Positions 51,019 to 63,963 of a DNA stretch of 64,000 nucleotides are shown here, in pieces. Origin of the DNA: Acanthornis magna. Its lineage: Eukaryota > Chordata > Aves > Passeriformes > Acanthizidae. The stretch covers positions 943,501-1,007,500 of the forward strand of contig JAWUZG010000970.1 in NCBI GenBank assembly GCA_036785705.1, given 5' to 3'. Positions within the stretch are counted from its first letter, which is position 1. The number at the start of each line of letters is the position of its first letter. The translations under genes and the position numbers were made by a program. The notes under the pieces are model-generated. The model did no database searches. It saw only the letters and a list, made by a program, of their open reading frames with translations, and had not been told where the DNA came from.

Positions 51019-51019
51019 A

Positions 51020-54000
51020 TTTAGAGAACCTAAGTGTGTTCTACAGGCTCACTAGTCTCCTTACTCTGTATCAATAAAAAGTGATGGGACAGGGAACATC
51101 TACAGAAAAATACAAAAAGCACAGTGCCTCCTATTTTCTTCTTTCCTGACCCTCTCAGAATGGGAGCTTTCCTTGGAAGAAAATTTTGATCTAAAGCTCT
51201 GGGTGCAAGCACTCTTGGAGCTTCAGAAAATCTGTGAGTAACTTACAGAACAGGTCCAAGATTTCACAGGTCTCTGTCCCAGCACTGCAGTAGTTAACAG
51301 TAACTCAGAAACCCTACTGTAGACCAAACTGAACCAACTGAACCAAGACTGTTGCTACAAAGGAGAGCCCAAACTACCAAGGCTACTCAAGTTTTAAAGT
51401 GTTAGGTACACATCCTCCTGGTTTATTTCAGGCTTTCACTCTGAAGAAGTTATAGGCTTTCATTGTGAAAGTGAGTGACAATTCCTCAGTTAAACCATTT
51501 TACTTCGCAGAAAGGAATAGGGTAAAAGAATTCATGTAAGAGTTGAATTGACAAGTTAGTAATTTGATAGCTTGTAACTTCCCAGCCTGTGCTAGCTCAT
51601 GTTGATCAGAGGCCGTGGTGGCTTATCTTGGTCTCTTAGAATCCTAAATTTTAGAAGAAAATTAAATATTCTGGGGGTTTTTGTTTTCTTTCACTCTTCC
51701 AACCCTAATGGGCCTTCAGAGGTATCCTTCTGACAGTCTGTGCCTAGATGTACAAAGCCTTAACACAACCTTAACACAACCTTAACACAACCTTTGACAC
51801 CTCCAGAATATAAGAAACATATGGTATTATTATACTGTATGTGGATCAGCATAGAGATAATTACTAAATAATATTGTTTATAAAAGACTTATTTGAGAAT
51901 GCATCAAAACCGAAGTAACTGGGGAATTGAAAAAGTAACCATCAAAAAGCACAACTTTGTGTAACACAAGATAGAAAAATTACGCTTACTTTTCTCTTAA
52001 ATACACAAGAATCTTACTTCCATTGAATTGTGATAGATAAGCAAAGCCACTCAGCAGCAAATTGTAGGTGCTTCCCTCCCCCTGAACTATTTAGAAAGAC
52101 ACAAGTTAGTGGGCATCACTCTTGTACAAACCTACCATACGAGACCAAAGTGAATATCATGTACTGTAACAGGAATGTGTGGAGTGAATCAGGCAACTTG
52201 CACAAAGCTGCAACTAAATTTATTGTATTAAATAAGAATCCAGTGTGCCACTGCAGTTTATGTGAGCAGTTAAAATGGTTTGCCTCTTCCCGTTACATGA
52301 CAATGTAATCAATGGGATAAATCACCAGCTGGCAGAAATCCTACATTTGAAATATCTCACATGTTTCCTATGGCACAGCAGAAATCTTCCTAGGAAAACA
52401 GAAGGCCCATGAAGTTGATAAAAGGCATTTGTGTAACTGCTGTTGCTGAGGATTGCACCCGAGTTAGGAGTTAAATTGCACAAGCTTTGATCTTTCGAAC
52501 AGACAAAATACATGTAATCTGATCCTAAGGTATGCAGTGATATTGCATCGGATATAGCAATTACACCTCACTCATGCAAACATGCATATGCTTATCTTCA
52601 CTAATAGGATTAGTTAATTGATTTAATTGTTCATACTATTCCTGGAAGTAAAATTAAGACACATTTAAATGCTTACTTTTCGACCATTACACTCACCCTT
52701 TTCCTCCTTGTTCCTAACCCTACCTTCCTATTTGTTTCATAATTTTACTTGGTAGCAAGTGGCCTACTGAAATCTCTTCCACTCCCACTACTGTTCATTC
52801 ATCTTTGCTGTCATTCCTCATGTGGTATTAAGGGTGAAGTTTACTTCTTTCCACCTGAGCACTTTCTAGGTGTTGCTGCCATTTCCACTGTGGCACTACC
52901 AATGAGCACATATTAATTGGCCCTACATCACTCCCCATAGAGCCTGGGTGGCCCAGGAACTATTGAATGACTCTCTAGTCAGAGCGAGTGCAGTTTTTTA
53001 AAAACTATTTCCATTAATTTTCTTCCCTATAACTACTCAATAGTAGTGGTGAAATAAATAAATATATTGAATCAGAACCTCACTTCACTGGGTCTTAATT
53101 GGTGTGTCTTGAGTGAATCTATGCCATTGTGTAATGAATCTATATTGCTCTTCACAGATCTCTTCCCACCTACTGTATCTGATATTCTCGCTGCAGCACG
53201 CTGAGGTGGGGTAAACTGCTTGTCTGGTTTGCGTAACTGTGGTTTTGTTTAGTTGGCATGTTAAAAAATAATCAACTGTGTATAATAAAAACTGGTCCCC
53301 TTTCCCATGTTTTAGAGCTGGTTTAAATTCAGAATGTCATCATGATAACCAAATCTGACCATTTGTGTGAAACAGGCCAGTCAATTTCTAATGAGAGGAC
53401 ACCTGCTTGAGAAAGGAGGTGGGGAGGGAAAGTAATCTTGTCCACCTTTTGCAATTCCTCTGCAGATCAAACTTGTGCACTAAAGCTGATAAGGTTGTTA
53501 GAACTAGAGAGGTTAAAATAGGCAACTGAAATATTGTGTTTCTAGCACCTGAGTTACTTGAACCCCCAACAAAAATACATACACCAAGAACAATGCAATA
53601 CTTTCTGGATATGGATTTCAAATATCTATGACACCTTAATATTTTAACATTCTGAGCAATTTTCTTTGCTGAAATGAATCTGACAGAGCTTTGACCTACC
53701 TCTTCCCAAAATCAAGCTCTGAATTTTGCCTTAACAACAAATGAAGTAAGACAGAGATCATACCTCCTTTATCAAACTGTTTCTTTTAGAAGAAATTATG
53801 AGGAGAACCTACCAGTAACAAGATCATAAAAAATAATTTTTTATGCTTGACTCTGAGCTAATTTCTGTCCATGGGCACCTTATCTTTTGAAAATCACATC
53901 AGCCAAAACTTTCAAGACCTAAAGACTAATTTGAAATGTGCAGCAGTTATTTTGAGACCTACTTTTTTTTGGTGAGGAATGAATAAAAGTTAGACATGAA

Positions 54001-54080
54001 AATACACTATAAATTACCTGGGTTGTTTCAACCTTATGTCTAATTGTTCCCATTAAGTGTAGTAAAATGTGCACTGACTA
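51020..54080. other. AT-rich non-coding sequence
   Basis: No gene or transposon is recognised. The part from 52020 to 52540 is somewhat less AT-rich, with short frames on both strands. A short (AAAT) run lies at 53052-53066. Confidence 0.55.
51758..51790. repeat. Three perfect 11-bp tandem repeats
   Basis: ccttaacacaa occurs three times without a mismatch (51758-51768, 51769-51779, 51780-51790), then begins a fourth copy with cct before diverging. Lack of divergence suggests a recent expansion, so it may vary in copy number between individuals. Confidence 0.95.
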
Positions 54081-54085
54081 TTAAC

Positions 54086-54131
54086 TTTCAACCTATTTCT
54101 TCACCTATTTCTTTCAACCCATTTCTTCACC
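54086..54131. repeat. 26-bp period tandem duplication
   Basis: tttcaacctatttcttcacc at 54086-54105 recurs with one mismatch at 54112-54131, with tatttc in between. The core atttcttcacc is also partly repeated between them. Confidence 0.85.
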
Positions 54132-54134
54132 AAT

Positions 54135-54775
54135 TATAAGAGAATGGTGATTAAGCAGTTCATAATTTGAATATAGGTGATTAGGGCCTATTTCTGTTGA
54201 CTTCACTCTGAGTACAGTAGGAAATAATAGCAAGAAATCACATAATCAAATTGTAAGCCACAAGTCATTGAGTGTGAGCAGCCAGGTGAAGGTTTCACAC
54301 ACCTGAAATGGTGGTCTATCCCTGAATCTCTCTGCTTGCTTAAGTTTGTCTTGAAGGGCAACTCAATGTCAAAAATAATTAGCATAAGGTTATTTCTTTC
54401 ACTTCTCTCGCCTATAAGACACATTTACCAATCCCATAAGCAGATGTACTATTATACCTTGTCTACCTTCCCATCCTTATTTGTTTTGCAGAGCAAATAT
54501 TTTAGAGGCCAAATAGCTGTATTCAGGCTCTCTTGGACCATCAGACACCTTTCCATAAGCTTTGGCCATAAAAACCCGACATATCTCTATGGTAGCTCCC
54601 ATCTATGTCGATGAAATTGCAAAGTAGATTTTCGCTGCAGAGGAGGTGGAAGAATGAGACTGTCCTACAGTTCAGCTAAAATACAGCATGATAAAAGGAG
54701 CTTTCTTTATCTGGGAACAACTTCCTTTTTCCAGCAGTTGACAAATCCAAATACAAACACTTGGAAAATACAGGA
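54135..54775. other. AT-rich non-coding sequence
   Basis: Only short chance frames on both strands are visible. Confidence 0.55.
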
Positions 54776-54779
54776 GGAG

Positions 54780-55230
54780 TATATGGGCTAATATATATGC
54801 CAGGCCTGGATTCAACAGCCCAGTAATGGCTCTGGGCCACTTGCTCTCTCCTGATGTGAAAGCACAGCACTTTAGCTTGTGTGTCTGGCAGCGGGAAGCC
54901 CCACAGGCTGGGGAGAGCTATTTTATGTGCTGCGCATATGAGGGGGAGCATTATGTTTGGTACAGGGGAGCTGCTGAGGTTTTTATTCTCTCATTACTAG
55001 AAAACATTTCTGTGTACTTTTCTCTGTGTTTTTATTAATCCATTTCATTTCATGCTGTCTCCCCTCCCACATCTCTAACAGCTGCTCACACAATATCTCA
55101 CCTACAGTTTGGGAAGACACAGTAGGCAGATCACAGTATATATTGTGTTCTACTCCTGGACGTACCATCTGCCTTCTCCTCCTGGACATTTTTGCAACCG
55201 ACTGTTTACAGCAACAGAGGGTCTGGCTGC
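54780..55230. promoter_or_regulatory. Candidate non-coding regulatory block
   Basis: This is balanced, unique sequence with overlapping open frames on both strands (longest 101 codons, minus, 54983-55288) that resemble no protein. It includes a tattaatcc core near 55033 and several GC-richer stretches. It is called on texture alone. Confidence 0.2.
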
Positions 55231-55479
55231 TTAAGGCAGATCCTTTGCAATGAGCATCTTGTAAATAAGTGAAAGTTAAAAGGAGCAAGTAGCAGAAACC
55301 CTCCAGCTCTAGTTAAAACAATTCTGCATGGTTACCAAATGACGCCTACTTTGAGGAAAAAATAAGATTGAATGTAATTTTTGGTATATTCTGGATGCAT
55401 CTGGTTTTATAATTTCACCTCACTTTTTCTCTTCCTAATACTGGGAGAGGTGGAAAGACATGTAGCTGAATGCCACAAG

Positions 55480-55860
55480 GAAGACGGTGGCAATGCCATT
55501 TATTCTTAGACTTGTTCACAGCCAAAGCCTTCACTCCTGTGCACAGCCCCCAGCCCTTCCCCCCTCACCCATTGCTGTTGACAGTAAGGACTCAATAGCA
55601 AAGGACTTGAAATGTCCATTCAGTGAGAGGAACAAGGCCTCGATTGTCATTTTAATGAGAGATTCCTCTGGGTTTTTTGGGCCCCTCAAACGAAGTACAT
55701 ATCTCTGTGTGTTCTCAGAGTTTATCAGAGCAGCTTGTTGATGGCACCCCCACGAAAGGCTCTGATGTACATGGCACCACTCAGTGACCTTCTCCACACT
55801 GTCATCATTCAGAAACTGCCTCCTGCCATTCACATCTCCTGTTGAGGAAAACAATACCTA
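55480..55860. promoter_or_regulatory. Candidate non-coding regulatory block
   Basis: This unique block has low AT content for the window and two long overlapping frames: 84 codons plus (55487-55741) and 107 codons minus (55531-55854). Neither product shows a known domain. Either a conserved non-coding element or an unrecognised small exon is possible. I favour non-coding because both strands are open to a similar degree. Confidence 0.2.
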
Positions 55861-55864
55861 AGGG

Positions 55865-56655
55865 AGCACAGGACCTGCTTACCTAAATATCAATGCATCT
55901 CACCACAAAGCTTTGGAAGAGTAATAATATTGAGAGGTCTGCTTTACCCCTTTCCCTCTTCATTCAGTTCCAGTCAAAAAGCATTGCATGAGCCAGTGTT
56001 TTAGTCCCTGGATAAATGGACTGACTGGTAGGTGCATTCACAGTCTGCACCTGGGGACCCTCTTGTGGGGTCATAGTTTCATTTCTGACTCATAGACCCC
56101 ATTTTCTATTCCATAGAATTTGTGAAGTGAGTCACACAGGTGGGTGGCCAGTTTATGTCTGGCAAATGATACCAAAATACCCACATGTGTCCTGAGCAGA
56201 GCCAACACGTGAGAGGTGAAAGTCTGCCTCAGCTCTCTCCTAACTGTTGATTCATGCAGGGAGCAGACTGAGGGAGGCATCTCTGTGCACCTAGGGCTTT
56301 CAAAAAGCTTTTAGGAGATAGTAGCATTGAAACAAATTAGCAACATAACACCTTCCTATGACTCCAGGAACTGCATGCAAATATGCAACAGCTTTACACT
56401 CCCTGCGTCACACTGCACAACGACTTAAAATATAAAAGTCACCGAATATTATTCCCTAGCACCATCCTTTATGACATGAGATTGTCTGGCCATACAAGGA
56501 GGTAAAGAATTTTTAATTCCTGCACCAAGAAAATATCAATGAAATCATTATGTCTTTAGCCTGTATGGTAGGTATTTTTTGAAGCATTCCCTGTCACCCC
56601 ATGAAGGCATCAATAGAAGTTAAATTGCTTTATACCTGCTTGAAACACTTATTTC
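55865..56655. other. Unique non-coding sequence
   Basis: No gene or repeat is recognised. A POU-octamer-like atgcaaat lies near 56376. Confidence 0.55.
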
Positions 56656-56659
56656 TGTA

Positions 56660-56830
56660 TTTGCACTGCAACAATTGGTTGCAACAATCAATAATTTCCT
56701 ATAATTCCTTTTGTGAGCAGAACAATAGATAGGAAGTCATTTTTACAGCTGATATTTAGTCAGAGGCCAGTTCACAGAAGGAATTGCAGCTTTTTATTGT
56801 TTGCTGCTGAAGAGCTATAAGATTGTTGCC
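56660..56830. promoter_or_regulatory. Cluster of SOX-type AACAAT/ATTGTT sites
   Basis: AACAAT occurs at 56670, 56683 and 56721, and its reverse complement ATTGTT at 56796 and 56822: five in under 160 bp. The first two belong to a local duplication of tgcaacaat (56667-56675 and 56680-56688) around an attgg. AACAAT is the HMG-box core recognised by SOX proteins. The clustering is well above what base composition would give, even with AT bias. Enhancer function is inferred. Confidence 0.35.
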
Positions 56831-56849
56831 ATTTTTTGTTTTAAGATGG

Positions 56850-58110
56850 ATTGTGGTTGTTTTCATGAACACTCAGGGTCACAAGTATTCAGTTGATGTC
56901 CTGTGATGCCTAGCTAGTGCCATGTATCTGAAGCTGTTTGCTTGCCACTGAAGAAAGATTTATGTCTTCAGCCATGTAAAGTGAAATAGCTGCATTGTGG
57001 AGAAGAAGGCAAATGTTTGCTTGTTCAAGTTTGGCTCTTATTCATCTCCCAGCTGACTAAATCCATGAAGATAAACATGGCCTGGCTTCCCTAGCTCAGC
57101 AATGACTGCTTATTGTCTTCAAATAAATACTGCAATATTATTGCTCCATACTTTCCTGGCCAGTGGCAGACTGTGAAAATAAGCTGAAGTGATGCCATAA
57201 GTCATAATGTATACAGTCCCCGTTGTCATTAACCGAGGGAAAAGGAAGAAAGAAGGATTCAGAAGTCAACTTTGTTTTAACCCTTTGAATTGTAATATTT
57301 TTTCTCTTTTTTTTAACCTCCTCCAAACATGATTGACGTCTCCTAGGAGCTCACTATCCTTTCATAGGTTAGGAAGCATTAAGTAGTTGCACTTTCCACT
57401 GGGTGAGTCTAATCACATTCCTACAGATGAAGTTGGCTGCCCCGGACACCCACAGCTTTCCATTTATCTTTTAAACCACAATCTACACTTTTATGGATGA
57501 GTTCATCTTGGGGAGTGGCAGAAAGAGGAGGACAAGAATAGAGGATGAATTTTCTGAGAAACCAGCACATGTTAACACTTTTATTAAAAGCATCATAACA
57601 AGCTTCCCTTAAGAGGCCTAGGGAGGAAATTGGAGGAACATTATATTTAAGAAGCTAATTTGCATGCAGATGAGGAAAAGCCACAATGAAGATTCTGAAT
57701 TGCCAAAGTCTAACTGGCATTTATAGCCACATGATGAGAAAAAAACTGTCCTGCAACCCTGGTAATAAAATGTATTCTGTGACTCGCATTCCAGACATCA
57801 ATGCACAGAGCTTTACAGAAGTAAACAAAACTTAATGAGAAATACATTTTGTCAAAAATCATCATAGTGGACAATAGTGGGACCAAGAAACCGAGGTATG
57901 TTTGGAGATCTCAATTTAATAAGTAGGCACTGGCATTTTGGGAGCAGAGATTAAAATGGCTGTTCCTGTGCTATTCCTTCTGCATTTTGTAATTCGCTTA
58001 CCCACAGACAACTACTGTCAGAAAGTTCACTTCTAAACTGTTGGTCAGCTGTGATTTGGAGTTGCGGTTTATCTACTGATAAGCTCAAATCTCACAGCTA
58101 TGTCAGTGGT
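56850..58110. other. AT-rich non-coding sequence
   Basis: No gene is recognised. A POU octamer (atttgcat) lies near 57658 in aagctaatttgcatgcagat. T runs lie near 57298-57315. Confidence 0.55.
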
Positions 58111-58124
58111 ACAGTGTGATACAG

Positions 58125-58317
58125 ATCCTCTTAGAAGCTAAGCCCATGGAGGACAGGGAGGTGATTTGGGACAGGCAGCTCAGCTTTACCAAGGGCAAGT
58201 CCTGCCTGACCAACCTAGTGGCTTTCCATGATGGAGTGACTGCATCAGTCGACATGGGGAGGGCTGCAGATGTCACATATCTAGACTTCTCTAAGGTCTT
58301 TTATATGGTCCCCCACA
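58125..58317 (+). mobile_element. CR1 LINE fragment, reverse transcriptase region
   Basis: One frame (about codons 10-68 of the open stretch starting at 58116) reads as the CR1 ORF2 reverse transcriptase: a conserved stretch with [11 protein letters not shown], then a short acidic linker, then YLDFSK, which is RT motif A with its catalytic Asp. The usual Phe-Asp shortly after is Phe-Tyr here, so the copy is mutated. Only about 60 residues remain of a protein normally many hundreds long, so this is a dead fragment. The match stops abruptly at about 58317, just after a Pro-His, and gives way to an oppositely oriented CR1 piece. Identification rests on family knowledge and is firm; boundaries are accurate to within about 10 bp. 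Confidence 0.92.
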
Positions 58318-58319
58318 GA

Positions 58320-58537
58320 AGGCAGGCTTGGTGCTGTGACCACTTCCCTGGGGAGCCTGTTCCAGTGCCCAGCCATCCTCTGGGTAAAGAACCTATTCCT
58401 AATATCCAACCTGAACCTCTTCTGCACAATTTCATGTGACTCCCTTTGATCCTGTCACTGGTCATCAGACAGAAGAGATCAATTCTGGCCACTCCACTGC
58501 CCCTCATGAGGAGGTTGTAGACAGTGACAAGATCTCT
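58320..58537 (-). mobile_element. CR1 LINE fragment, region upstream of the 3' end, inverted
   Basis: On the minus strand this reads as the well-known CR1 segment: a ggttggatattagga string, an ttctttacccagag string and aacaggctccccagggaagt. It then breaks off at cagcaccaagcctgcc, well before the family's terminal short repeats. It lies tail-to-tail with the plus-strand fragment next to it, and neither keeps its 3' tail. The two cannot be one colinear copy. Possible explanations are two insertions trimmed by deletion, or an inversion with loss of the middle. It is not expressed as far as the sequence shows. Confidence 0.92.
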
Positions 58538-58539
58538 TA

Positions 58540-61500
58540 CACATTATCAGATTAACAGTAACATGCCTAAGCATAAATGAAAAGAAGATGTTATGCATCC
58601 AGGCCCAGCAGATATTTGCAGGGTGCAGTTAGAGTTTAGGATTACTTTCACTGTATTGGTACAAGGGATCTATTACAGAGATCTCCCTACTGACACACAA
58701 TGTGCTTGATTTTTATTGTGGGACTCTGGTAAAGGAAATGCTCCACAACAGGTATCATATTCTAAATGGGTGAGATGATACTGGAATTTTTCTTTAGCTG
58801 GTGTAAGGGTTCCTCCCTTCTATTCCTATACAGATTACTTATGAAGAAGATTCATTTTTTCAGTTGCTGCAAACAAGGGGGAAAAATAGCAATTGCATAA
58901 AAATCTCACTGTAACTGAACTGTTTCTGTCTCAACTCCAGTGCTGGAGCTGGAATTTTGTGCCCTGGTTTTGAGAAGGACCTTCGAGCTTGGAACAGATG
59001 TTCAGATGCTAGATTATTTATTTAGTGGTGCGGTCACAACAATAAATATAATTTAATAAACCAAAACATATTTACAAACCACACAAAAGGAAAGATCGAA
59101 GGCAGGGGGAAGAGCAATGTATGCAAAGAAACATTGGTGTAAAAGCATACAGACTGAAGTCACTGTAGAGAAAAAGCATTAGCAGAAAATTAAAAGGAAG
59201 TTTCTAAGCAGATGAGGGAGAATCTGCAGTGGCTTTCTTGTAGAACAGGGGAGACAAGTAATCCTACCGATTATAGGTCCAAAGATGTATGTGCAATAAT
59301 TAACTCAGTGAAAGGGGGTAAATATTACCATCTTAGCACAGATTGGGTGGCAATTAAGAAAAGCTCTGGGTTAAGAGCTACAGGTACTTGAACCGAAATA
59401 AGAAGAAACAGCTTATAAATAAAATTACAGAAGCAAATTCTTAAATAATTTCTATTGTCTTGTAACTCTGCAAAGTGTCAACAGCACTGCCTGAAACATC
59501 AGCTTCTTCATCACTTCTTGTTTTGGCCAGGGCAAAGCAGCACTCATCTCTCTTTCTCTCATTTTCAGGTTTCCCTCATTTAAAGGTTTTCTGTGACTTT
59601 AGTTCTTCAACATGCAGGTATATATATCTTGTTTCTTTTTAGAAGTGTTGGGGAGTTTTCTAAAATTATTTGCAGGATGGTTTTGTCACTTACATATGTA
59701 ACAAAAAATGTATCCAAAATGAAGGCGTTCCTGAGGCCCTGGCTAACATTAACACTATGTTTGTAGTTCTGCAGTTAAGAATCTTCTGCATGTTTCTCTG
59801 TGTTTGCTCCAATGGTTTGCTGATCTCTTTCTGTCTGTCTTGTTTCCTTTCCAAAACTTCACATCTTCTCTAAGTTATGCTCATCATCTTTGAAAATTTT
59901 GTTGAATTTATTAAGATTCAAATCTGTGTGAATTCTCAGTTTTGGGTCTTTGATCTCCAGAAACTATCCATCTAACTTGTTAGTATAAAGTATTTAAAAT
60001 ACTATTTAGGAATTTCTCCAAGTAGATTGATAGCATTCAAATGTTTCATTTATCTAAACACACAATAGTGCAATAAATGTGCAAAAAGTAGACATTTATT
60101 TGCTTTGTTAGGCGGCTTGTTTACTTTTCCCACACAATTTTTTCTGTTATCCAGTCTGTGGCTTTACTTACTAATTCTTTTTCTCTCCTTTTACTTAGTA
60201 GCTTTCTTTTATCTCATGAAGAGATACAGCCCTTTGCTGAACCCTTTCCAGCTGTTATTCAGGTAGGTTTCCTGTTTTGGATGAGCTTATTAGTTCTCCA
60301 CCTCTTCATCTACTAATCATTACTGAGTTTTATTCCTTTCCTCTGGAATACTGTCCAGTTTCATCAGACAGTTATTAAGATATGGTATAACTTGCCGCAG
60401 TTGTGGTGGATCTTTTTTTAACAGGTGGATTATTACACTTTTATGTAACATTACCTTTTGAAAGCATATATTTAGCCCTCCAAGGGCTCTTCATGGGCTG
60501 CTAGTGCCACTGATTTCAGCTGTGGGTGTGCAATCTGACATTTCTGTATATGGCATGGCATGATACCCCCTAGGATCCCAAACCTCACAAGTCATATACA
60601 AAAAACTTAGTGATCACAGAAGAGGCTTAAACCCTTAGAAACTCTGTTACAGAGGCAGGAAAACGTCTAAATCTCCAAGCAGCTCCCAGACACCTTCTTC
60701 TTCCAGTTCCCTTCCTCACCATCCTAAATAAAAGACTGAATTTCTTACCTTAGCTGTACTCAAAGAGAATCACATGGCAAAACCATCTAATGCATGCAAG
60801 CCTTCCAACCTCTACCATCAGTGGTAAAGGGATCCAGTTGTTAGCAACCCCTCCACATCACCCAGTCGGAGTCGTTCGGGTCTGCACACTGCTCTGACGT
60901 GAAGAACCTATGGTGTGTGATGTTCATTATGGTAATAAAGGACTACTTCATGTGAGGGGACTAAAATAAAATAGTGGCCATTATCTTATCACTTGCAATG
61001 CTCTACCTTACCAAGTTAATTCTTTATAAGGCCACTTTTTTGCATAATTAAAAAGTGAAATAAATGCCACAATATTCTTGAGCTTTTTGTAATGTGTAAT
61101 ACATTTATTTGAGTGTTTACCAATTTATATTTTTCCCACCACAAGAAACAAAGTTTAAAATGTAGATAATTCATGGCATACCTCATTTTGATTTGTAAAG
61201 GAAAAACCTCCAGTTTTCTCTCATATTCTCAGAATCAAGTGATTGAACATGCATTTCATATTAGCTCTTTAAATTATTTACCCTGCACCACGCCATTGCT
61301 TCCAGCATCCTAGTACATATAAAATTAGTGATGCTTTATCTCTTTGTACCAGCTATGCTATCTGAGATACTCTCAAACATTTAAAAAGCCTGTCCAATAA
61401 TTTTAATATCACCTAAAATCACTTTTTATGTCTTATGGAAGAGGTACAACTGTTGGGGAAGAAGGGAGCTTTACTACTATTCGAAGGTGTATGAAGGTGT

Positions 61501-63960
61501 GGGAAGGATTAGGCAGTACCTTGAGAATTGCTGGCTCAGCAACTATTAAACAGTACAGATCCACACATGTCTGTTTACATATATTTGCTGATCCAGTGGG
61601 GTCCCAAACACAAACTGAGTTATTTAATCAATATTGACATTTTTTAAGAGAGTTACAAATGTTTAAATTGTCATGGAATTAAGACTGTGCATTGTGCTTT
61701 TTTTTCCCTTTTGTGACATTATTGATAATACTTCCTCACCTGAGAAAGGTATTAAATGATCAAGTGCACAAGTTTCTCTAGAGGCAGCGGAGACTACCTT
61801 GCAGAGAGCCAGGAGCTTAGACTTGCTCCAAGGAGATAGCCTACCCTGCTGGAATCCAACCCTGGGTAAGGCAGTTTGCTGGAGCAAGTTGTAGGTCGGT
61901 GATGGAGCATGATCCCACAAAAAGTCCATATGATGTCTTCACCTCCAGAGAGGACACATGCCTTGAGACTTTCAGAAACATTACCCTCAGGAAATAAAAC
62001 CAAGTAGATGGCTCTCTGTTTCTTCAAAAGACTACATGACACAGTACAGTTCAGATACAGCACATAAAAATGTCATCCAATTATGCTGATGAAGCCACAT
62101 CTCAAAGTAAAGCTGTATAAAAACATTCCTTTCCATGGTGAATTTATATTCTGACAATAGCATGAATATCAATGGGTAATTTACACCTTTATAATGGTGA
62201 TGAAAGAGAAAAACGTAGATATAAAAGATTTTGTTTGTTTAAGGCATCAGAAATATTCTGTTCTATGACATGATCCCCCTTTTGCCACAGAAGACATAAT
62301 CATTTACATGGTACTTCCATACTAAAAGCAGCGTAATCTCACTCTCCTGCAATGATTTGTTTGATTACACCTCGCACTAATGACTGCTCTTGTCATGTTC
62401 TCTCCACATGCAGTGAGGAGAGGGGCAAAATGGGCACAACCTGGGACTAAAGGACTTGGAATATGCCCTGATTCTGCTTTGTGTCTGCTATTCAGTCTTC
62501 TCTCTCTCTGTGCCTATGTTTCCAAAAGTCTTTGGGGATGAGGTACTGTCACTTTCTGGGTTTTTTGGTGTTTCAAATGCTACAGTAATGTTATTCCAGT
62601 CTTTGGGCAGGTATCTATGATAATATATTTGTTGTTATGAGAGAACCTATTCAGACATCATTTAAAAATAAAGATAAAGTCACCCTGGACTAAATATTCA
62701 GATCCAGTATCTCTTTCTTTTTCTCTGTACTTGAAAGGCTTTCGTATCCCCTGTTCTTTAAATTACCTTTTATTGTCAATGTTGTAAAAAGGTCCAATAC
62801 TGAGAGCCTGAAAGCTTGCTGAGCCATTAAGCCACATGGTACCCTGAATCTAATTGTAGCTTCTGAGTGCTATGATGAATAAGAATGCAAAGATTAAATT
62901 TCATATTAATTCAGTAAGTAGAAATAATTTAATAATGGGGCAGCTAATGCAAAAAAAAAAAAAAATTAATCATACCTGTGAAAAAATTATATATTACCTT
63001 AAATAAGAAGACATTTTCTACTTTGATTTTGCATTTTTAAGTGCAAAAAAAACTGCGTGTGAAAAGAATTATTTGGCTGAATTATTCTAAACTATCACAT
63101 TGCCATCTTTCTCTGCCAAATCTTCAGTGTTTACTGTGTGGCCTAATCAAGCTCAGACTTGTCAAAATCCTTGTGAAAACAGACAGATCTCAGCTCTTGT
63201 GTAAAAATTTCCAAAGTAAAAGTGAATTCAGCACAAGCAAAGAAACAATTTAAAGCTCACTGGGAAAACAGGAAGTCTCATTTCCTATGCCTGTCCTGAA
63301 TGCTGTCACTGAAGAAATGTGACTTGCCAAGGTCCAGTCAGACCCTGGAAAAAGACCAGTTTCAGTGATGTGTTACATCAAATATACATCTATTGTCCTA
63401 CTTTTTTGTCTGTTCAAGTAACAAACATTTCATGTACAATTGAGCAAATTCCACTTGCAGAAATAAACGATCTTTGTTTCACAATTGGTCTAAATCCTTT
63501 GAAGCCTGTAAACTTTACTTGCTGCTCTAAAGGAAAACATGCTCTTCTCCATCACAGCTATCTTGTCTAGCGATGTGTTTGTCCAAATACTTTGCCAACG
63601 CCTGATGCAATATGGGAGCATTCACATGAGCACTGTATTTATCAGCCCGGCTAAGCTGAGTGTATGTGTGTTTATCCAGCTTGTGGGAATTCCTGTCTGA
63701 GTAGGAACCATCATAACATTGAGGCATGTCCATAGTCTGGGAAAGCAATTTCATCTCTCCTATGCCTTTAAATTTGATTTCATCAATACATTTGACATTG
63801 GGAAATGAAATTCATTGAACCTCTGTATTTATCCTTTGAAAAGCCCCTCCCAGTGTCAAAGCAATAACTCAAATAGAGACAATTTCAAAAGATCCCTCAC
63901 CAGAATTGCAGTTGTTCTTGAAAGGTGGAAATCCTCATCTACTTTAACGGAGTGCTATGC
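58540..63960. other. AT-rich non-coding sequence
   Basis: No gene or further transposon is recognised. It includes a splice-acceptor-like ctcattttcag near 59568 without an exon, a small CpG-bearing patch at 60865-60900 and an A run at 62951-62965. Frames at 61663-61929, 61794-62063 and 63319-63570 show no motifs. Confidence 0.55.
62951..62965 (+). repeat. Run of 15 A
   Basis: Homopolymer in AT-rich DNA; no retrogene body precedes it. Confidence 0.9.
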
Positions 63961-63963
63961 AGA

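Noticed and set aside
60801..60830. ccttccaacctctacc resembling a CR1 3' end
   Set aside because: Too short, without the terminal CR1 octamer-like repeats or upstream CR1 sequence.
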